DNA of 64,000 nucleotides from positions 1,550,001 to 1,614,000 of the forward strand of contig NZ_SRMB01000001.1 in the NCBI RefSeq assembly GCF_004745645.1, read 5' to 3'. The stretch comes from Hymenobacter metallicola. GTDB lineage: Bacteria > Bacteroidota > Bacteroidia > Cytophagales > Hymenobacteraceae. A program made the position numbers and the translations under genes. The notes under the pieces were generated by a model that saw nothing but the letters and a program-made list of their open reading frames with translations, was not told the DNA's origin and made no database searches. Shown piece by piece: positions 35,078 to 43,774 of the stretch (position 1 is its first letter; every line of letters starts with the position of its first letter).

Positions 35078-36061
35078 TTAGCTGGCCATTAGCTCCTGCA
35101 AGGCCTGCACCAGGGTTTTCTGCGCCATTTCTACTTTAAAGCGGTTGTGCTCCCGGGGCTGGGCCCCGCGCACGGCCGCTGCCGCGGCGGTCCGGAAAGT
35201 TTCCTCCGTAGCAGCTCGGCCTACCAGCATCTTTTCAGCTTCCAGGGCCCGCCAGGGCTTGGTGCCCACGCCGCCCAGGGCAAGGCGGGCCGAGCGAATC
35301 TGCCCGCCCTGCACTTCCAGGCCCACCGCTGCCGATACCAGAGCAAAGGCATAGGAAGCCCGGTCGCGCACCTTCACGTAGTGCGACTTGCGGGCGTGGG
35401 CTGCGGCCGGTACCGTCACGGCCACAATCAGCTCATCGGGCTCCAGAATAGTTTCACGCTGGGGCGTGGTGCCGGGCAGCAGGTGAAAGTCGAGCAGCGG
35501 CACGCGGCGCTGCTTGCCCTTGGCGTTTTCCAGCACCACTACCGCATCCAGAGCTACCAGGGCCACGGCCAGGTCGCCGGGGTTGGTGGCAATGCAGGCT
35601 TCACTGGTGCCCAGAATGGCCAGGTTGCGGTTGTCGCCCACCTGGGCCGGGCAGCCCGAGCCGGGGTTGCGCTTGTTGCAGGGAAAGGCCGGGTCGCGGA
35701 AGTAGCCGCAGCGGGTGCGCTGCAGCAGGTTGCCCCCAATGCTGGCCATGTTGCGCAGCTGGGGCGAGGCGCTCAGCAGCAAGGCCTCGGCAATAACCGG
35801 GTACTGCTGCATCACCAGCGCGTTTTCGCCCACGTCGCTCATGCGCTCCAGGGCCCCGATGCGCAATCCGTCGGCGGTTTCCTGAATTCCCTTGAAGGGT
35901 AGCTGGTTGATATCAATCAACTGCGGATGCGCTTCCACGTTGGCTTTCATCAGATCCAGCAGCGTGGTGCCGCCAGCAATAAAGGCCGCCTCCTTTGTAT
36001 CCTTGCGCAGGCCAAGGGCTTCTTTGGCCGTGGCGGCCGGTGTGTAGCTGAAATTGTTCAT
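35078..36061 (-). CDS. paoB: FAD-binding subunit of the aldehyde oxidoreductase
   Basis: A 327-residue medium subunit. AAFIAGGTTLLDLMKANVEA (near residue 26) is the FAD-binding loop, LRNMASIGGNLLQRTRCGYF near 110 the second FAD loop, and the Cys-rich CGYFRDPAFPCNKRNPGSGC near 125 matches the extra FeS-binding insert of YagS/PaoB. The frame runs to 36142, but ATG 36061 (MNNFSYTPA) fits the family. Between the FeS and Mo subunit genes. Confidence 0.9.
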   Translation of the reverse strand: MNNFSYTPAATAKEALGLRKDTKEAAFIAGGTTLLDLMKANVEAHPQLIDINQLPFKGIQETADGLRIGALERMSDVGENALVMQQYPVIAEALLLSASPQLRNMASIGGNLLQRTRCGYFRDPAFPCNKRNPGSGCPAQVGDNRNLAILGTSEACIATNPGDLAVALVALDAVVVLENAKGKQRRVPLLDFHLLPGTTPQRETILEPDELIVAVTVPAAAHARKSHYVKVRDRASYAFALVSAAVGLEVQGGQIRSARLALGGVGTKPWRALEAEKMLVGRAATEETFRTAAAAAVRGAQPREHNRFKVEMAQKTLVQALQELMAS

Positions 36062-36069
36062 CCCGGTAG

Positions 36070-36175
36070 TGGGTGGTGAGATGGTGAGATGGTGAGCCAG
36101 TGAGCGGGGTGTCGGGGTGGTGCTGTTTCGCGCAACGTGCACGACAACTCCCCGTCTACCCTCTCACCTGAGCAC
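36070..36175. repeat. Second copy of the GGTGAGATGGTGAG palindrome
   Basis: Left arm 36070-36104 (GGTGGTGAGATGGTGAGATG core) and right arm 36141-36175 (ACGACAACTCCCCGTCTACC, then CTCTCACC) match the arms at 24751-24849. It fills the gap between paoA and paoB and starts a few bases upstream of the paoB ATG on the minus strand. Confidence 0.65.
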
Positions 36176-36811
36176 CTACGCTTTGCCGGCTACTTCCCGC
36201 ACGGCGGCTACAATGTTGGGGTAGGCGCCGCAGCGACAGAGGTTGCCGCTCATCCATTCGCGCACCTGGTCGTCGGTGGTGGCGTGGCCCTCCTGCACGC
36301 AGGCCACGCCCGACAGGATCTGACCCGGGGTGCAGTAGCCGCACTGCAACCCGTCGTGCTTGAGAAAGGCTTGCTGCATGGGGTGCAGCTCCTCCCCTTT
36401 CGCCAGGCCTTCGATGGTGGTTATTTCCTTGCCCTGGTTCATGACGGCCAGCGTGAGGCAGGAATTGATGCGCCGGCCCTCGACCAACACCGTACAGGCC
36501 CCGCACTGCCCATGGTCACAGCCTTTCTTGGTGCCGGTCAGGTCGAGGTACTCGCGCAGGGCATCGAGCAGGCTGACCCGGGGCTCGGCCTGAATCGTCC
36601 GGGCGGTGCCGTTCACCTTCAGGGTCATGGTGCTCACGCCTTCCACTGTTTTGGAGAAGGCCGTCAGCCGCTCGGCCTGGCTGATCAGGGGCGGGGCCAG
36701 GGCCAACCCCAGAATGCCGCCGGCTTGCTTGATGAAGGAGCGGCGGGTGCCGTCTTCCGGAGCCGAGTTGTGCGGGGTGCCGGCGGCATCGCCCTTTGTA
36801 TCTAAATTCAT
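36176..36811 (-). CDS. paoA: [2Fe-2S] subunit of the aldehyde oxidoreductase, Tat-exported
   Basis: A 211-residue small subunit. A twin-arginine signal (RRSFIKQAGGILGLALAP, residues 23-40) implies export of the folded complex. The plant-type ferredoxin cluster ligands are in GCDHGQCGACTV (near 97-108) and the following NSCLTL; the second cluster's ligands are GYCTPG (near 157) and CRCG (near 194). The frame extends to 37072, but ATG 36811 gives a normal Tat signal. First gene of the pao cluster. Confidence 0.9.
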   Translation of the reverse strand: MNLDTKGDAAGTPHNSAPEDGTRRSFIKQAGGILGLALAPPLISQAERLTAFSKTVEGVSTMTLKVNGTARTIQAEPRVSLLDALREYLDLTGTKKGCDHGQCGACTVLVEGRRINSCLTLAVMNQGKEITTIEGLAKGEELHPMQQAFLKHDGLQCGYCTPGQILSGVACVQEGHATTDDQVREWMSGNLCRCGAYPNIVAAVREVAGKA

Positions 36812-37044
36812 AGCGGGAATACTTACAATCAACCAACGAAACACAGCGGTGCGGCCAGGGCCATGCCCGAGCAAGACACTCATAATCAACGGCTCACCAC
36901 AACCTAGGCTACAACACACTAACCGGCCACACTGCTTCAGGTTATGCCTAGCCCAAATTTTATAAGCTGCCGCTACCGTAGCGTAAGCTCTACGAGTGGC
37001 TACGGTGGAGGTTGCCGGCTGAACCGTAACACCCCCAGCAAACA

Positions 37045-37081
37045 CCAAAAAAGGGACGCAGCGCAAAGCCACGTCCCTTGG
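37045..37081 (-). terminator. Terminator of the hmu operon
   Basis: On the minus strand, AAGGGACG and CGTCCCTT enclose a 13-base loop and end in a run of six T, 27 bases after the hmuV stop. Confidence 0.85.
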
Positions 37082-37107
37082 TTGCCCATCCGCTGCGGAT
37101 AGGTCCG

Positions 37108-37902
37108 CTACCCTAGGCCCTGCCCGGCATACATCACCAAGGGCTTCCCAGTCAGCGGGTTGGCCATGATGCGCAGGGGCACATCAAATACTTCTTCCAG
37201 GGTTTGCTCCTGCAGCGCAGTGGGGTGCTGCAAGGCGCAGTTCACCCGGCCCTGCCGGATAAACACGAGGTTGTCGGCATAGGTCAGGGCCAGGTTGATG
37301 TCGTGCAGCACGGCCACCACGATGGTGTGCTGCCGGGCAAAGTCGCGGGCTATGTGCAGCAGCTGGTGCTGGTAGCGCAAATCGAGGCTGGATACGGGCT
37401 CGTCGAGCAGCAGCACGCGCGTACCCTGGGCCGGGGCCTCCCAGATTTGGGCCAGCACCCGGGCCATCTGCACTTTCTGGGCCTCGCCGCCCGATAAGGT
37501 GGAATAGTCCCGGTCGGCAAAGTCGCTCATGCCCAGCTGGGCCAGGGTGCGCTGGGCAATGGCGCGGTCCTGGGCCGTGGGGCTGCGCTGAAAGTGCGGG
37601 TAGCGGCCCATGAGCACCACATCGGCCACGCTCAGCGGAAACGCCAGCTGAGTTTGCTGCGACAACACGGCCCGGGTTTTGGCCAGCTCAGCCACTGGAA
37701 TCTTGGTCAGCGGCTTTTCGTCGTAATACACCTGTCCTTCGGCGGGCTGGTACAGGCCGGCCAGCAACCGCAGCAGCGTGGTTTTGCCGGCCCCGTTGGG
37801 TCCCATCAGCACCGTAAACTCGCCGGGCCGGCAGGTCACCGAGGCAGAGTGCAACAGGGTTTTGCCCGCCACCCGGAAGCTGACATTCTCGGCTCTAAGC
37901 AT
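37108..37902 (-). CDS. hmuV: Hemin ABC transporter ATP-binding protein
   Basis: A 264-residue ABC ATPase: Walker A GPNGAGKTT near 37, Q-loop LSQQTQLAF near 86, signature LSGGEAQKVQMARVL near 139, Walker B VLLLDEP near 167, switch His in VAVLHDINLA near 200. It powers hemin uptake through HmuU. The frame extends to 38010, but ATG 37902 fits and overlaps the hmuU stop by 8 bases, a sign of coupling. Last gene of the operon. Confidence 0.9.
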   Translation of the reverse strand: MLRAENVSFRVAGKTLLHSASVTCRPGEFTVLMGPNGAGKTTLLRLLAGLYQPAEGQVYYDEKPLTKIPVAELAKTRAVLSQQTQLAFPLSVADVVLMGRYPHFQRSPTAQDRAIAQRTLAQLGMSDFADRDYSTLSGGEAQKVQMARVLAQIWEAPAQGTRVLLLDEPVSSLDLRYQHQLLHIARDFARQHTIVVAVLHDINLALTYADNLVFIRQGRVNCALQHPTALQEQTLEEVFDVPLRIMANPLTGKPLVMYAGQGLG

Positions 37903-38971
37903 AAAAACCGCCCCGCTGATTGAGTTGCTGGTAGCGCGACAACATCCACAGAAACACCGGCGCCCCGATAAAAGCCGTGAGCACCCCAATGGGCAGCTCG
38001 GCCGGGGCAATGATGGTGCGGGCCACGGTGTCGGAAAGTATCATCAGCATGGCGCCCAGCAGGCTAGAGCCCAGAATCAGCAGGCGGTTGTCGGCCAGGC
38101 GCAGCAGCCGCAGCACGTGCGGCACCACCAGGCCCACAAAGCCAATAACGCCCACCGTGGCCGTGGCCACGGCCACCAGCAGGGTATTGAGCAGCAGGAT
38201 ACGGGTTTGCAGCTGCCGGGTGTTCACGCCCAGGTAGTGGGCCTCATCTTCGCCCAGCTGCAGGGCATTCAGGGCCTTGGCAAAGCGCAGCGCCAGCCCC
38301 ACGCCCACTACCGTGACGGTGAGCACCAGGTAGAACGAAGGCCAGTCGGCGCTGGAAAAGCTACCCAGGCTCCAGAAAGTAATGGAACGGGCCTGCGGGT
38401 CGCGGGCAATGTAGGCCAGAAAGCCCGTACCGCCGGCGGCCAACGCATTGACGGCAATACCCGCCAGCAGCATCGACGCCACCGTCACGCGTCCCTGCAC
38501 TCTCGAGAGCCGATATACCAGCCCGGTAGCCGCAAGGGCCCCCACAAAGGCCGCCGCCGGCAGCACGAAAGCGCCCAGAAAAGTGGAATTCACCCAGCTC
38601 ATGGAAGCGCCCAGCACAAAGATGCAGGCCGCGCCCAAGGCTGCCCCGGCCGAGGTACCAATCAGCCCTGGCTCCACAATAGGGTTGCGGAACAGGGCCT
38701 GCATCAATGTGCCCGACACCGACAAGGCGGCTCCTACCACGGCGCAGAGCAGCACCCGCGGCAGCCGAATCTGGAAAAACACGCCCTCGTGCAGCCTGGC
38801 TACCGGGTCGGGGCTGAGGGCCGCCAAGCCCAGGCGCTGCGCCACGTAGCCCCCGATTTCTCCGAAGGTCAGCACCACCGCCCCCAGCCGGGCCGAGACG
38901 ATGATACTGACGAGCAGGGCGGCCAGCAAGAGACCAAAATACAGCCGCACCCGGCCCGTCGTCAGCCTCAC
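37895..38971 (-). CDS. hmuU: Hemin/iron ABC transporter permease, FecCD family
   Basis: A 358-residue inner-membrane permease with about nine or ten transmembrane segments. LPRVLLCAVVGAALSVSGTL (near 75), LFRNPIVEPGLIGTSAGAAL near 99 and GFVGLVVPHVLRLL near 278 are FecCD landmarks. The start is GTG at 38971, overlapping the hmuT stop by four bases (GTGA). Confidence 0.92.
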   Translation of the reverse strand: MRLTTGRVRLYFGLLLAALLVSIIVSARLGAVVLTFGEIGGYVAQRLGLAALSPDPVARLHEGVFFQIRLPRVLLCAVVGAALSVSGTLMQALFRNPIVEPGLIGTSAGAALGAACIFVLGASMSWVNSTFLGAFVLPAAAFVGALAATGLVYRLSRVQGRVTVASMLLAGIAVNALAAGGTGFLAYIARDPQARSITFWSLGSFSSADWPSFYLVLTVTVVGVGLALRFAKALNALQLGEDEAHYLGVNTRQLQTRILLLNTLLVAVATATVGVIGFVGLVVPHVLRLLRLADNRLLILGSSLLGAMLMILSDTVARTIIAPAELPIGVLTAFIGAPVFLWMLSRYQQLNQRGGFYA

Positions 38972-39852
38972 GACTTAGGCCCCGCTTGGTGGATCAGTTC
39001 CATCAGCTTGAGCACGTTTTGCCCCGTGCGGGGCCCCAGGTACACCATGTCGTGCTCCTCGACCCGGTAGATGCGGTTGTTTTTGGCCGCGGGCGTGAGG
39101 GCCACCCCGGGCAGGGTCTTGAACTTTTCCAGCCCGCCCATCCGGTCGTACCCAAAGTCGGTGGCCAGAATGACGTCGGGCTGGGCGGCGGCAATCAGCT
39201 CGGGGCTGATGGGCTTCATGCCTTCGGTGGCGTCAAGGGAGTTCACGCCCCCGGCCCATTCCAGCATCTGGGTGCCGGTGCTTTTCTGGCCCATCGCCAG
39301 GTAGATGTTCTTTTGCAGGCCGTAGTGAATGATAACCACCTTCACGGGCTTGCCGCCAAACTGCTGGCGCTTTTCGGCGGCCGTAGCCATGTCGGCCGTG
39401 AGTTGCCGGGCCAGGCTGTCGGCCTGTGGGCGCTTGCCAAACCCGTCGCCGAGCTGCTGGAGCAGTTGGCACGCCTCCTCAATGGTCTTGGTCTGCTTGA
39501 ACTCCTTTACCGGAATGCCTACCTGTTGCAGCTGGGTCATGACGGCTACGGGCGCCACGTTGCCGTCCGAATACACCACGGTGGGCTTCAACGACACGAT
39601 GCCTTCGGAGTTGAGCAGGCGGTGGTAGCCCACGGTGGGCAGCTTTTTGGCCGCGGCCGGATAGGTGCTACTCAGGTCGACGCCCACGAGCTTATGGCCC
39701 GCGCCGAGGGCGAAAATCATTTCGGTAAGCTGTTTGGATACCGACACAATCCGCTCCTGGCCGGGCGCGGCGTTGGCCGTTTTATCTTCGTTGCGAAACC
39801 GGTTACAGGCCACACAGGCCAGCAACAGGGTTGCGTACAGGATTTTTTTCAT
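38968..39852 (-). CDS. hmuT: Hemin-binding periplasmic lipoprotein
   Basis: A 294-residue class III substrate-binding protein. The lipoprotein signal has two possible lipid-attachment Cys (LLAC at 13 and CVAC at 16). RIVSVSKQLTEMIFALGAG near 34 is the N-lobe start, DLSSTYPAAAKKLPTVGYHR near 59 includes the region that binds heme in HmuT/PhuT. It passes hemin from the TonB receptor to HmuUV. Separated from the receptor gene by the perfect 22-bp palindrome at 39928. Confidence 0.88.
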   Translation of the reverse strand: MKKILYATLLLACVACNRFRNEDKTANAAPGQERIVSVSKQLTEMIFALGAGHKLVGVDLSSTYPAAAKKLPTVGYHRLLNSEGIVSLKPTVVYSDGNVAPVAVMTQLQQVGIPVKEFKQTKTIEEACQLLQQLGDGFGKRPQADSLARQLTADMATAAEKRQQFGGKPVKVVIIHYGLQKNIYLAMGQKSTGTQMLEWAGGVNSLDATEGMKPISPELIAAAQPDVILATDFGYDRMGGLEKFKTLPGVALTPAAKNNRIYRVEEHDMVYLGPRTGQNVLKLMELIHQAGPKS

Positions 39853-39927
39853 GGTTTGCTGGAGATTGGTAGAACGTCCTGTCGAGCAGCAAGGGCCCCC
39901 CTCGCGGGCTGACGGGGCAAGAGTATT

Positions 39928-39979
39928 GTCCTGCTGAGCTGGCCGAAGCGGAGAGATGCTTCGGCCAGCTCAGCAGGAC
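39928..39979. repeat. Perfect 22-bp palindrome between hmuT and the receptor gene
   Basis: GTCCTGCTGAGCTGGCCGAA, then GC (39928-39949), and its exact complement (39958-39979) enclose GGAGAGAT. No T run, so it looks like a palindromic repeat element; a degenerate copy lies at 32529-32557. Transcribed, it would form a strong hairpin that could damp readthrough from receptor to transporter genes. Confidence 0.75.
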
Positions 39980-39996
39980 GTGCTACAGCCTCAGGG

Positions 39997-42306
39997 CTAA
40001 AATGTGTAGCTCAGGTTGGCGCCGGCGTACCAGTTGCGGGGCATGCCGGGGTTGTAAAAGGTGGGGGCCTTTACCGGCGTAGCCTGATTCAGGGCAATAG
40101 AGGCCGCATAGCGCTGGTCGGTGATATTGTCGAGGCCGGCAAACACGTCGTAGCCCAGGTGGCCGGCAATGTTACCGCGGGCCCCTACCTTGCTGTTAAA
40201 CAGCCAGTATGACGCCGCAAAACGCTTGTTGTTATCCGACATCGGTGTGCGGTCCGTGAACTGGGAGGTCAAATTCAGGTACAGCCCCAGGCGGGTTTCC
40301 ACGTCGAGGCCACCGGTAAAGAGGTTCTTGAACGAGCCCGTCACTTGCTGGCCGCTGTAATCGTTTGTGCCCAGCTGGTAGGACTTAAATTCGGCATCGG
40401 TGTAGCTGTAGCTCACGAAAGGCCGCACCTGGGTCAGTAGCCCGTCTTTTTCGGTATCCACGAGGTTGCCCGACACGGCCACTTCCACGCCCTTGTACTC
40501 CGAGGCCCCGCTGTTCACGAAATAGGTCACTCTGTCGGCGTTGGTTTGCGAGATCAGGCCGTTTTTGACATTCATCCAGAAGCCTGTCACGTCGTAGTTG
40601 AGCTTGGTGCCCAGGATGGTACCACGGGAGCCCAGCTCGAAGTTGTCGTTGGTTTCGGGGTCTAGGTCGGGGTTTATCGGGCCGGTCGATAAGGAAATCT
40701 GGCTGCTCACGGGCGGCGAGAAACCTTTGCTGTACTGGGCGTACACCGAAACATGGTCGTTGAAAGTATGCAGCAGGGCCACGCGCGGGGTAATAGCCGG
40801 GTCAAACTGCCGGTAGCCGGTCAGGCTCAGGGCCGGGGCCGTCTTGGGAATCAGGTCCTGAATATCGTAGCTCACCACGTTGTAGCTGGCGCCCAGGGTC
40901 AGGGTTGTGTGCTCGGTAATGGAGGCTTCGGCCTGGGCAAACACGTTTACCTGGGTTGAGCGGATTTCCTGATCGGAAGTAATGGCCGTCGAAGCGCCGT
41001 TGGCTGTGATGCCGTAGCGCTTGTTGTTATCCTGGTTCGAAAGATACTCGGTGCCCAGGGCAAAGCGCGTCTGCACGCTGCCCAGCGCGGGCGCATACGT
41101 AAAGACGCTGCGCACGCCGCGCTTGCTGCGCTGGGTGTGGGCAAAGTTGGGCTCCACGGGGCTCAGCGAGTACGACGACCCCGTGAACAAGCTCGTGGTA
41201 TTCACCAGGTTGCCGGTAAAGCGGTAGGTGTGCGTCAGGCCCAGGCGGGTGATTTCGGCATCCACGCCCACGTCCTTCAGCACATAGGCCGGGGCCGTTT
41301 TGGTGTAGCTCGTGAAGAAATCGGTGCTATCCAGTTCGCCGGCGTAGTTGTCGTGCTGGTTGGTGTAGGTGCCCAGCACGCTCACAGTTTGCTTCTCGCT
41401 CACGTAAAAGTCGCCGGCCACGGTCACAAAATCCTTACGACTGTTGGAGTGGGCGTCGCGGAAGCCGCGGGTTTCCTGGTGGCCGTAGTTGACCAGCAAG
41501 TTCACTTTATCGGTGCCGATGCCAATGCCGGTGTTGGTGCGGAACAAGCCGTATTTGCCCACGGTAGTGCCCAGCAGCACGCTGGTGCCGGGCGCGGCCT
41601 TGCGGGTCTGGAAAGACACCACGCCGCCCAGCGTCGCCCCGTAAATACTCGAAGCCGGGCCTTTAATCACGTCGATACGGCCAATGGTGGTGTAATCCAG
41701 ATCGTCGAGCGAGGTCGTGCCATCGGCTTCCGACAGCGGAATGCCGTTCTGGTAGAGCTTGATGCCGCGGATGCTGAAGCGCCCGTAGGTGCTGCCGATA
41801 CCGCGTAGCACCAGATTCGACTGCGAAGCCGCGCTCCGGACATTCATGCGCACGCCCGGCACCTGGTTCAGGGTGTTTTGCAGAAAGATGGTGTTGTTGC
41901 GCTGCAGGTCTTTTTCCGTCACAATGCTCAGGGCCACGGGGGTTTCGAGCAGCTTTTTCTCGGTGGCATAGCCTACCACCTGCACCTCGCTCAGACCGGT
42001 ATTGGAAGGCTCCAGGGCAATAGTCAGGGCCGCGGCAGTAGTGGCCTTAATCGTTACGTTCTGCGCTACATAGCCCAGGTACTGCACCTTCAGAGTGCGC
42101 AGTTCCTCGCTGGAAGAAAGCTGAAAGCGGCCATCCTTGTCGGTCGTGGCGGCAGTAGCCGTATTGGCCGCTACCACCGCCCCAACCAGCGGCTGGCGCG
42201 TCTGCTGGTCTACGACAATACCAGAAGTGGTGTACTGGGCATAAGCGCCGGTGCACACAAGGAGTAAACTCCAGCAAAGGAGCACTCGGAATACAAGTAA
42301 TTTCAT
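39997..42306 (-). CDS. TonB-dependent receptor, probably for heme/hemin
   Basis: A 769-residue outer-membrane receptor: signal peptide (1-23, ending GAYAQ), carboxypeptidase-regulatory-like domain (about 25-105, GIVVDQQTRQPLVGAVVAAN), plug (about 115-230, with VPGVRMNVRSAASQSNLVLR and GSTYGRFSIRGIKLYQNG), then a 22-strand barrel ending in NLSYTF with terminal Phe. Substrate is inferred from the hmuTUV genes downstream; a siderophore cannot be excluded. ATG 42306 is chosen over the open frame to 42432 because of the signal peptide. Confidence 0.88.
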   Translation of the reverse strand: MKLLVFRVLLCWSLLLVCTGAYAQYTTSGIVVDQQTRQPLVGAVVAANTATAATTDKDGRFQLSSSEELRTLKVQYLGYVAQNVTIKATTAAALTIALEPSNTGLSEVQVVGYATEKKLLETPVALSIVTEKDLQRNNTIFLQNTLNQVPGVRMNVRSAASQSNLVLRGIGSTYGRFSIRGIKLYQNGIPLSEADGTTSLDDLDYTTIGRIDVIKGPASSIYGATLGGVVSFQTRKAAPGTSVLLGTTVGKYGLFRTNTGIGIGTDKVNLLVNYGHQETRGFRDAHSNSRKDFVTVAGDFYVSEKQTVSVLGTYTNQHDNYAGELDSTDFFTSYTKTAPAYVLKDVGVDAEITRLGLTHTYRFTGNLVNTTSLFTGSSYSLSPVEPNFAHTQRSKRGVRSVFTYAPALGSVQTRFALGTEYLSNQDNNKRYGITANGASTAITSDQEIRSTQVNVFAQAEASITEHTTLTLGASYNVVSYDIQDLIPKTAPALSLTGYRQFDPAITPRVALLHTFNDHVSVYAQYSKGFSPPVSSQISLSTGPINPDLDPETNDNFELGSRGTILGTKLNYDVTGFWMNVKNGLISQTNADRVTYFVNSGASEYKGVEVAVSGNLVDTEKDGLLTQVRPFVSYSYTDAEFKSYQLGTNDYSGQQVTGSFKNLFTGGLDVETRLGLYLNLTSQFTDRTPMSDNNKRFAASYWLFNSKVGARGNIAGHLGYDVFAGLDNITDQRYAASIALNQATPVKAPTFYNPGMPRNWYAGANLSYTF

Positions 42307-42631
42307 GAAATGCAATGCGGTTAGAGCCCGTAGGCCTATGAGGTAGCCCCCAGTCCGGCCCAAGCCGGCGGGTAGTTTTTTGGGAAGAAGAGGCAACACA
42401 TTGCCCCGCGCTGATTTTTGCCCAGGAGGCATCAGCGTGAATTTTGGAAGGAAGAAGAGTACTGGGGCCGTGGCAACGGCACCCGTCCGCTGGATTTACC
42501 GGTGGTACTGGCCGGAGCGGTAAGCCGACTAACGCCTGGGCACATGGCCGCCGTCCAGAACCATTTTAGGTGCAGCCGAGTACTTGGCCTACTGAGTGGC
42601 AGGGCCCGGCAGCATGCACAAAATCCAAGGC
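42307..42631. other. Intergenic stretch upstream of the receptor gene
   Basis: About 325 bases between the small membrane protein gene and the receptor gene. I see several GC-rich short inverted repeats but no clear Fur box, riboswitch or TAnnTTTG box. A possible ORF at 42418-42810 (+) has no recognisable features and overlaps the small membrane protein gene. Confidence 0.4.
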
Positions 42632-43183
42632 TCAGGTTGTTGCCTGCGCTGCTTCGGGCGGAGGCTGACTTACTATTCCGGCTACCGGGGCCCAGGCCCG
42701 CAATGCCAGCAGCACGTACTGCCGCCGGGGCGCCTTCACCACGCCTGCCGGTTCACCGGGAGCCGCTCCTAGCCACGTCAGCTTGGCCAGATGGTCGAGC
42801 AGCTTCTTAGCTGCTTTGCCGGCCTCAGGATCGGGGTGCGACAACTGCTCCAGGTGTTCCTGCAAACCCGCCAGAAGCTTTTCCTCGCCTTGGTCGTGCC
42901 AGCAGAAATACGTGATGCTGTCGGCCGTGGCTTGCTGGCGCACTACGTCGTAGAGGCGGCCGTGCCAGCGGAATTCCTGGCTATCCTGCCATTGCAGGGC
43001 TTCTGCCGCGCGCTGGGTACGAGCCATCCTGACTCGGATAAGGGCTCCATCGGGCAACTGGGCCCGGCGCTTTTTCTCCGCTTCTTTCCGAAAGTGCTGT
43101 TGCCGCCACGTATAGGTTGGGTAATATCCCACCAGATTGTAGAGAAACAAAAGAAGGAGAAGAAAAGAAGTAAGCTGCTTCAA
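42632..43183 (-). CDS. Small membrane-anchored protein associated with TonB receptors
   Basis: A 183-residue protein with one N-terminal transmembrane helix (FLLLLLFLYNLVGYYP) and a charged extracytoplasmic part; FRWHGRLYDVVRQQATADSI near 80 and ITYFCWHDQGEEKLL near 99 are recognisable. Similar single-helix proteins commonly precede TonB-receptor genes in Bacteroidota; their function is unknown. The start is TTG at 43183 (LKQLTSFLLL): the frame is open to 43222, but the promoter box at 43209-43216 lies inside that extension, and no ATG is available. Confidence 0.7.
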   Translation of the reverse strand: MKQLTSFLLLLLFLYNLVGYYPTYTWRQQHFRKEAEKKRRAQLPDGALIRVRMARTQRAAEALQWQDSQEFRWHGRLYDVVRQQATADSITYFCWHDQGEEKLLAGLQEHLEQLSHPDPEAGKAAKKLLDHLAKLTWLGAAPGEPAGVVKAPRRQYVLLALRAWAPVAGIVSQPPPEAAQATT

Positions 43184-43208
43184 GGAGCTGATACGGCAGG
43201 GTGCAAAG

Positions 43209-43216
43209 CAAAAATA
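43209..43216 (-). promoter_or_regulatory. -7 promoter box of the receptor locus
   Basis: The minus strand reads TATTTTTG, an exact TAnnTTTG match. The transcript would begin near 43202, about 20 bases before the TTG start at 43183. Confidence 0.6.
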
Positions 43217-43774
43217 CCGCAAAACCAGGCTCTCAACCTAGCGTTTTTAACCTTATTTTAATATATCAGTGTCGGTCTGATTGAAGCTACCTGCCTTCTT
43301 ACGAGGTTGCATCCCAGCCCTAGCTAAGCGAGTTGCACCTACAGGCTCTATCAGCCCATGTTGCTTAAAGCAGTTGCCGGTTAAAAGCAGTCAATCCTAA
43401 GCAAGCCTTTAGACCAATCTGCTGCGTCAGCTAGCCCCGAAAGTGACTACACACTGCAAACGTAACGCAACGGCAAACCAAACTCTTTACCGGCCTCTGA
43501 TACTATATTATCCTCGCTGCCTTACTGGCTCCTGGGTAATACTGGCTCTTTTGCCTGGACGACGACCGGTTTTAAGCACCCTCTATTAAGTGAGTAACCA
43601 CTTTGCTTCCGCGCGGCCGGGCATGAAGTAGTGCAGGACGCGTCCTGGCTTATTGATTGCCCAACTTAAGCGTGGCATTCCTTGGTACAGGGAATATGAT
43701 CTTGATGTATGCTCCTAAAGGGCCCGATTCTGCGGGAGCTTAGCTAATTTGCAGCTCATCTTTTCAGAAATCTT
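43217..43774. other. Noncoding stretch
   Basis: About 550 bases without a supported gene or RNA. Composition is less GC-rich than the neighbouring genes. TAATTTGC near 43745 could be a promoter for the DUF551 gene. Confidence 0.5.

Noticed and set aside
42307..42631. Possible cobalamin riboswitch before the TonB receptor gene
   Set aside because: I looked for the B12 box and the GCCACTG core on the minus strand and found neither; HmuT-type neighbours point to heme instead.
42418..42810. 130-codon plus-strand ORF
   Set aside because: No motif, overlaps the well-supported minus-strand membrane protein gene, and composition is that of a frame shadow.
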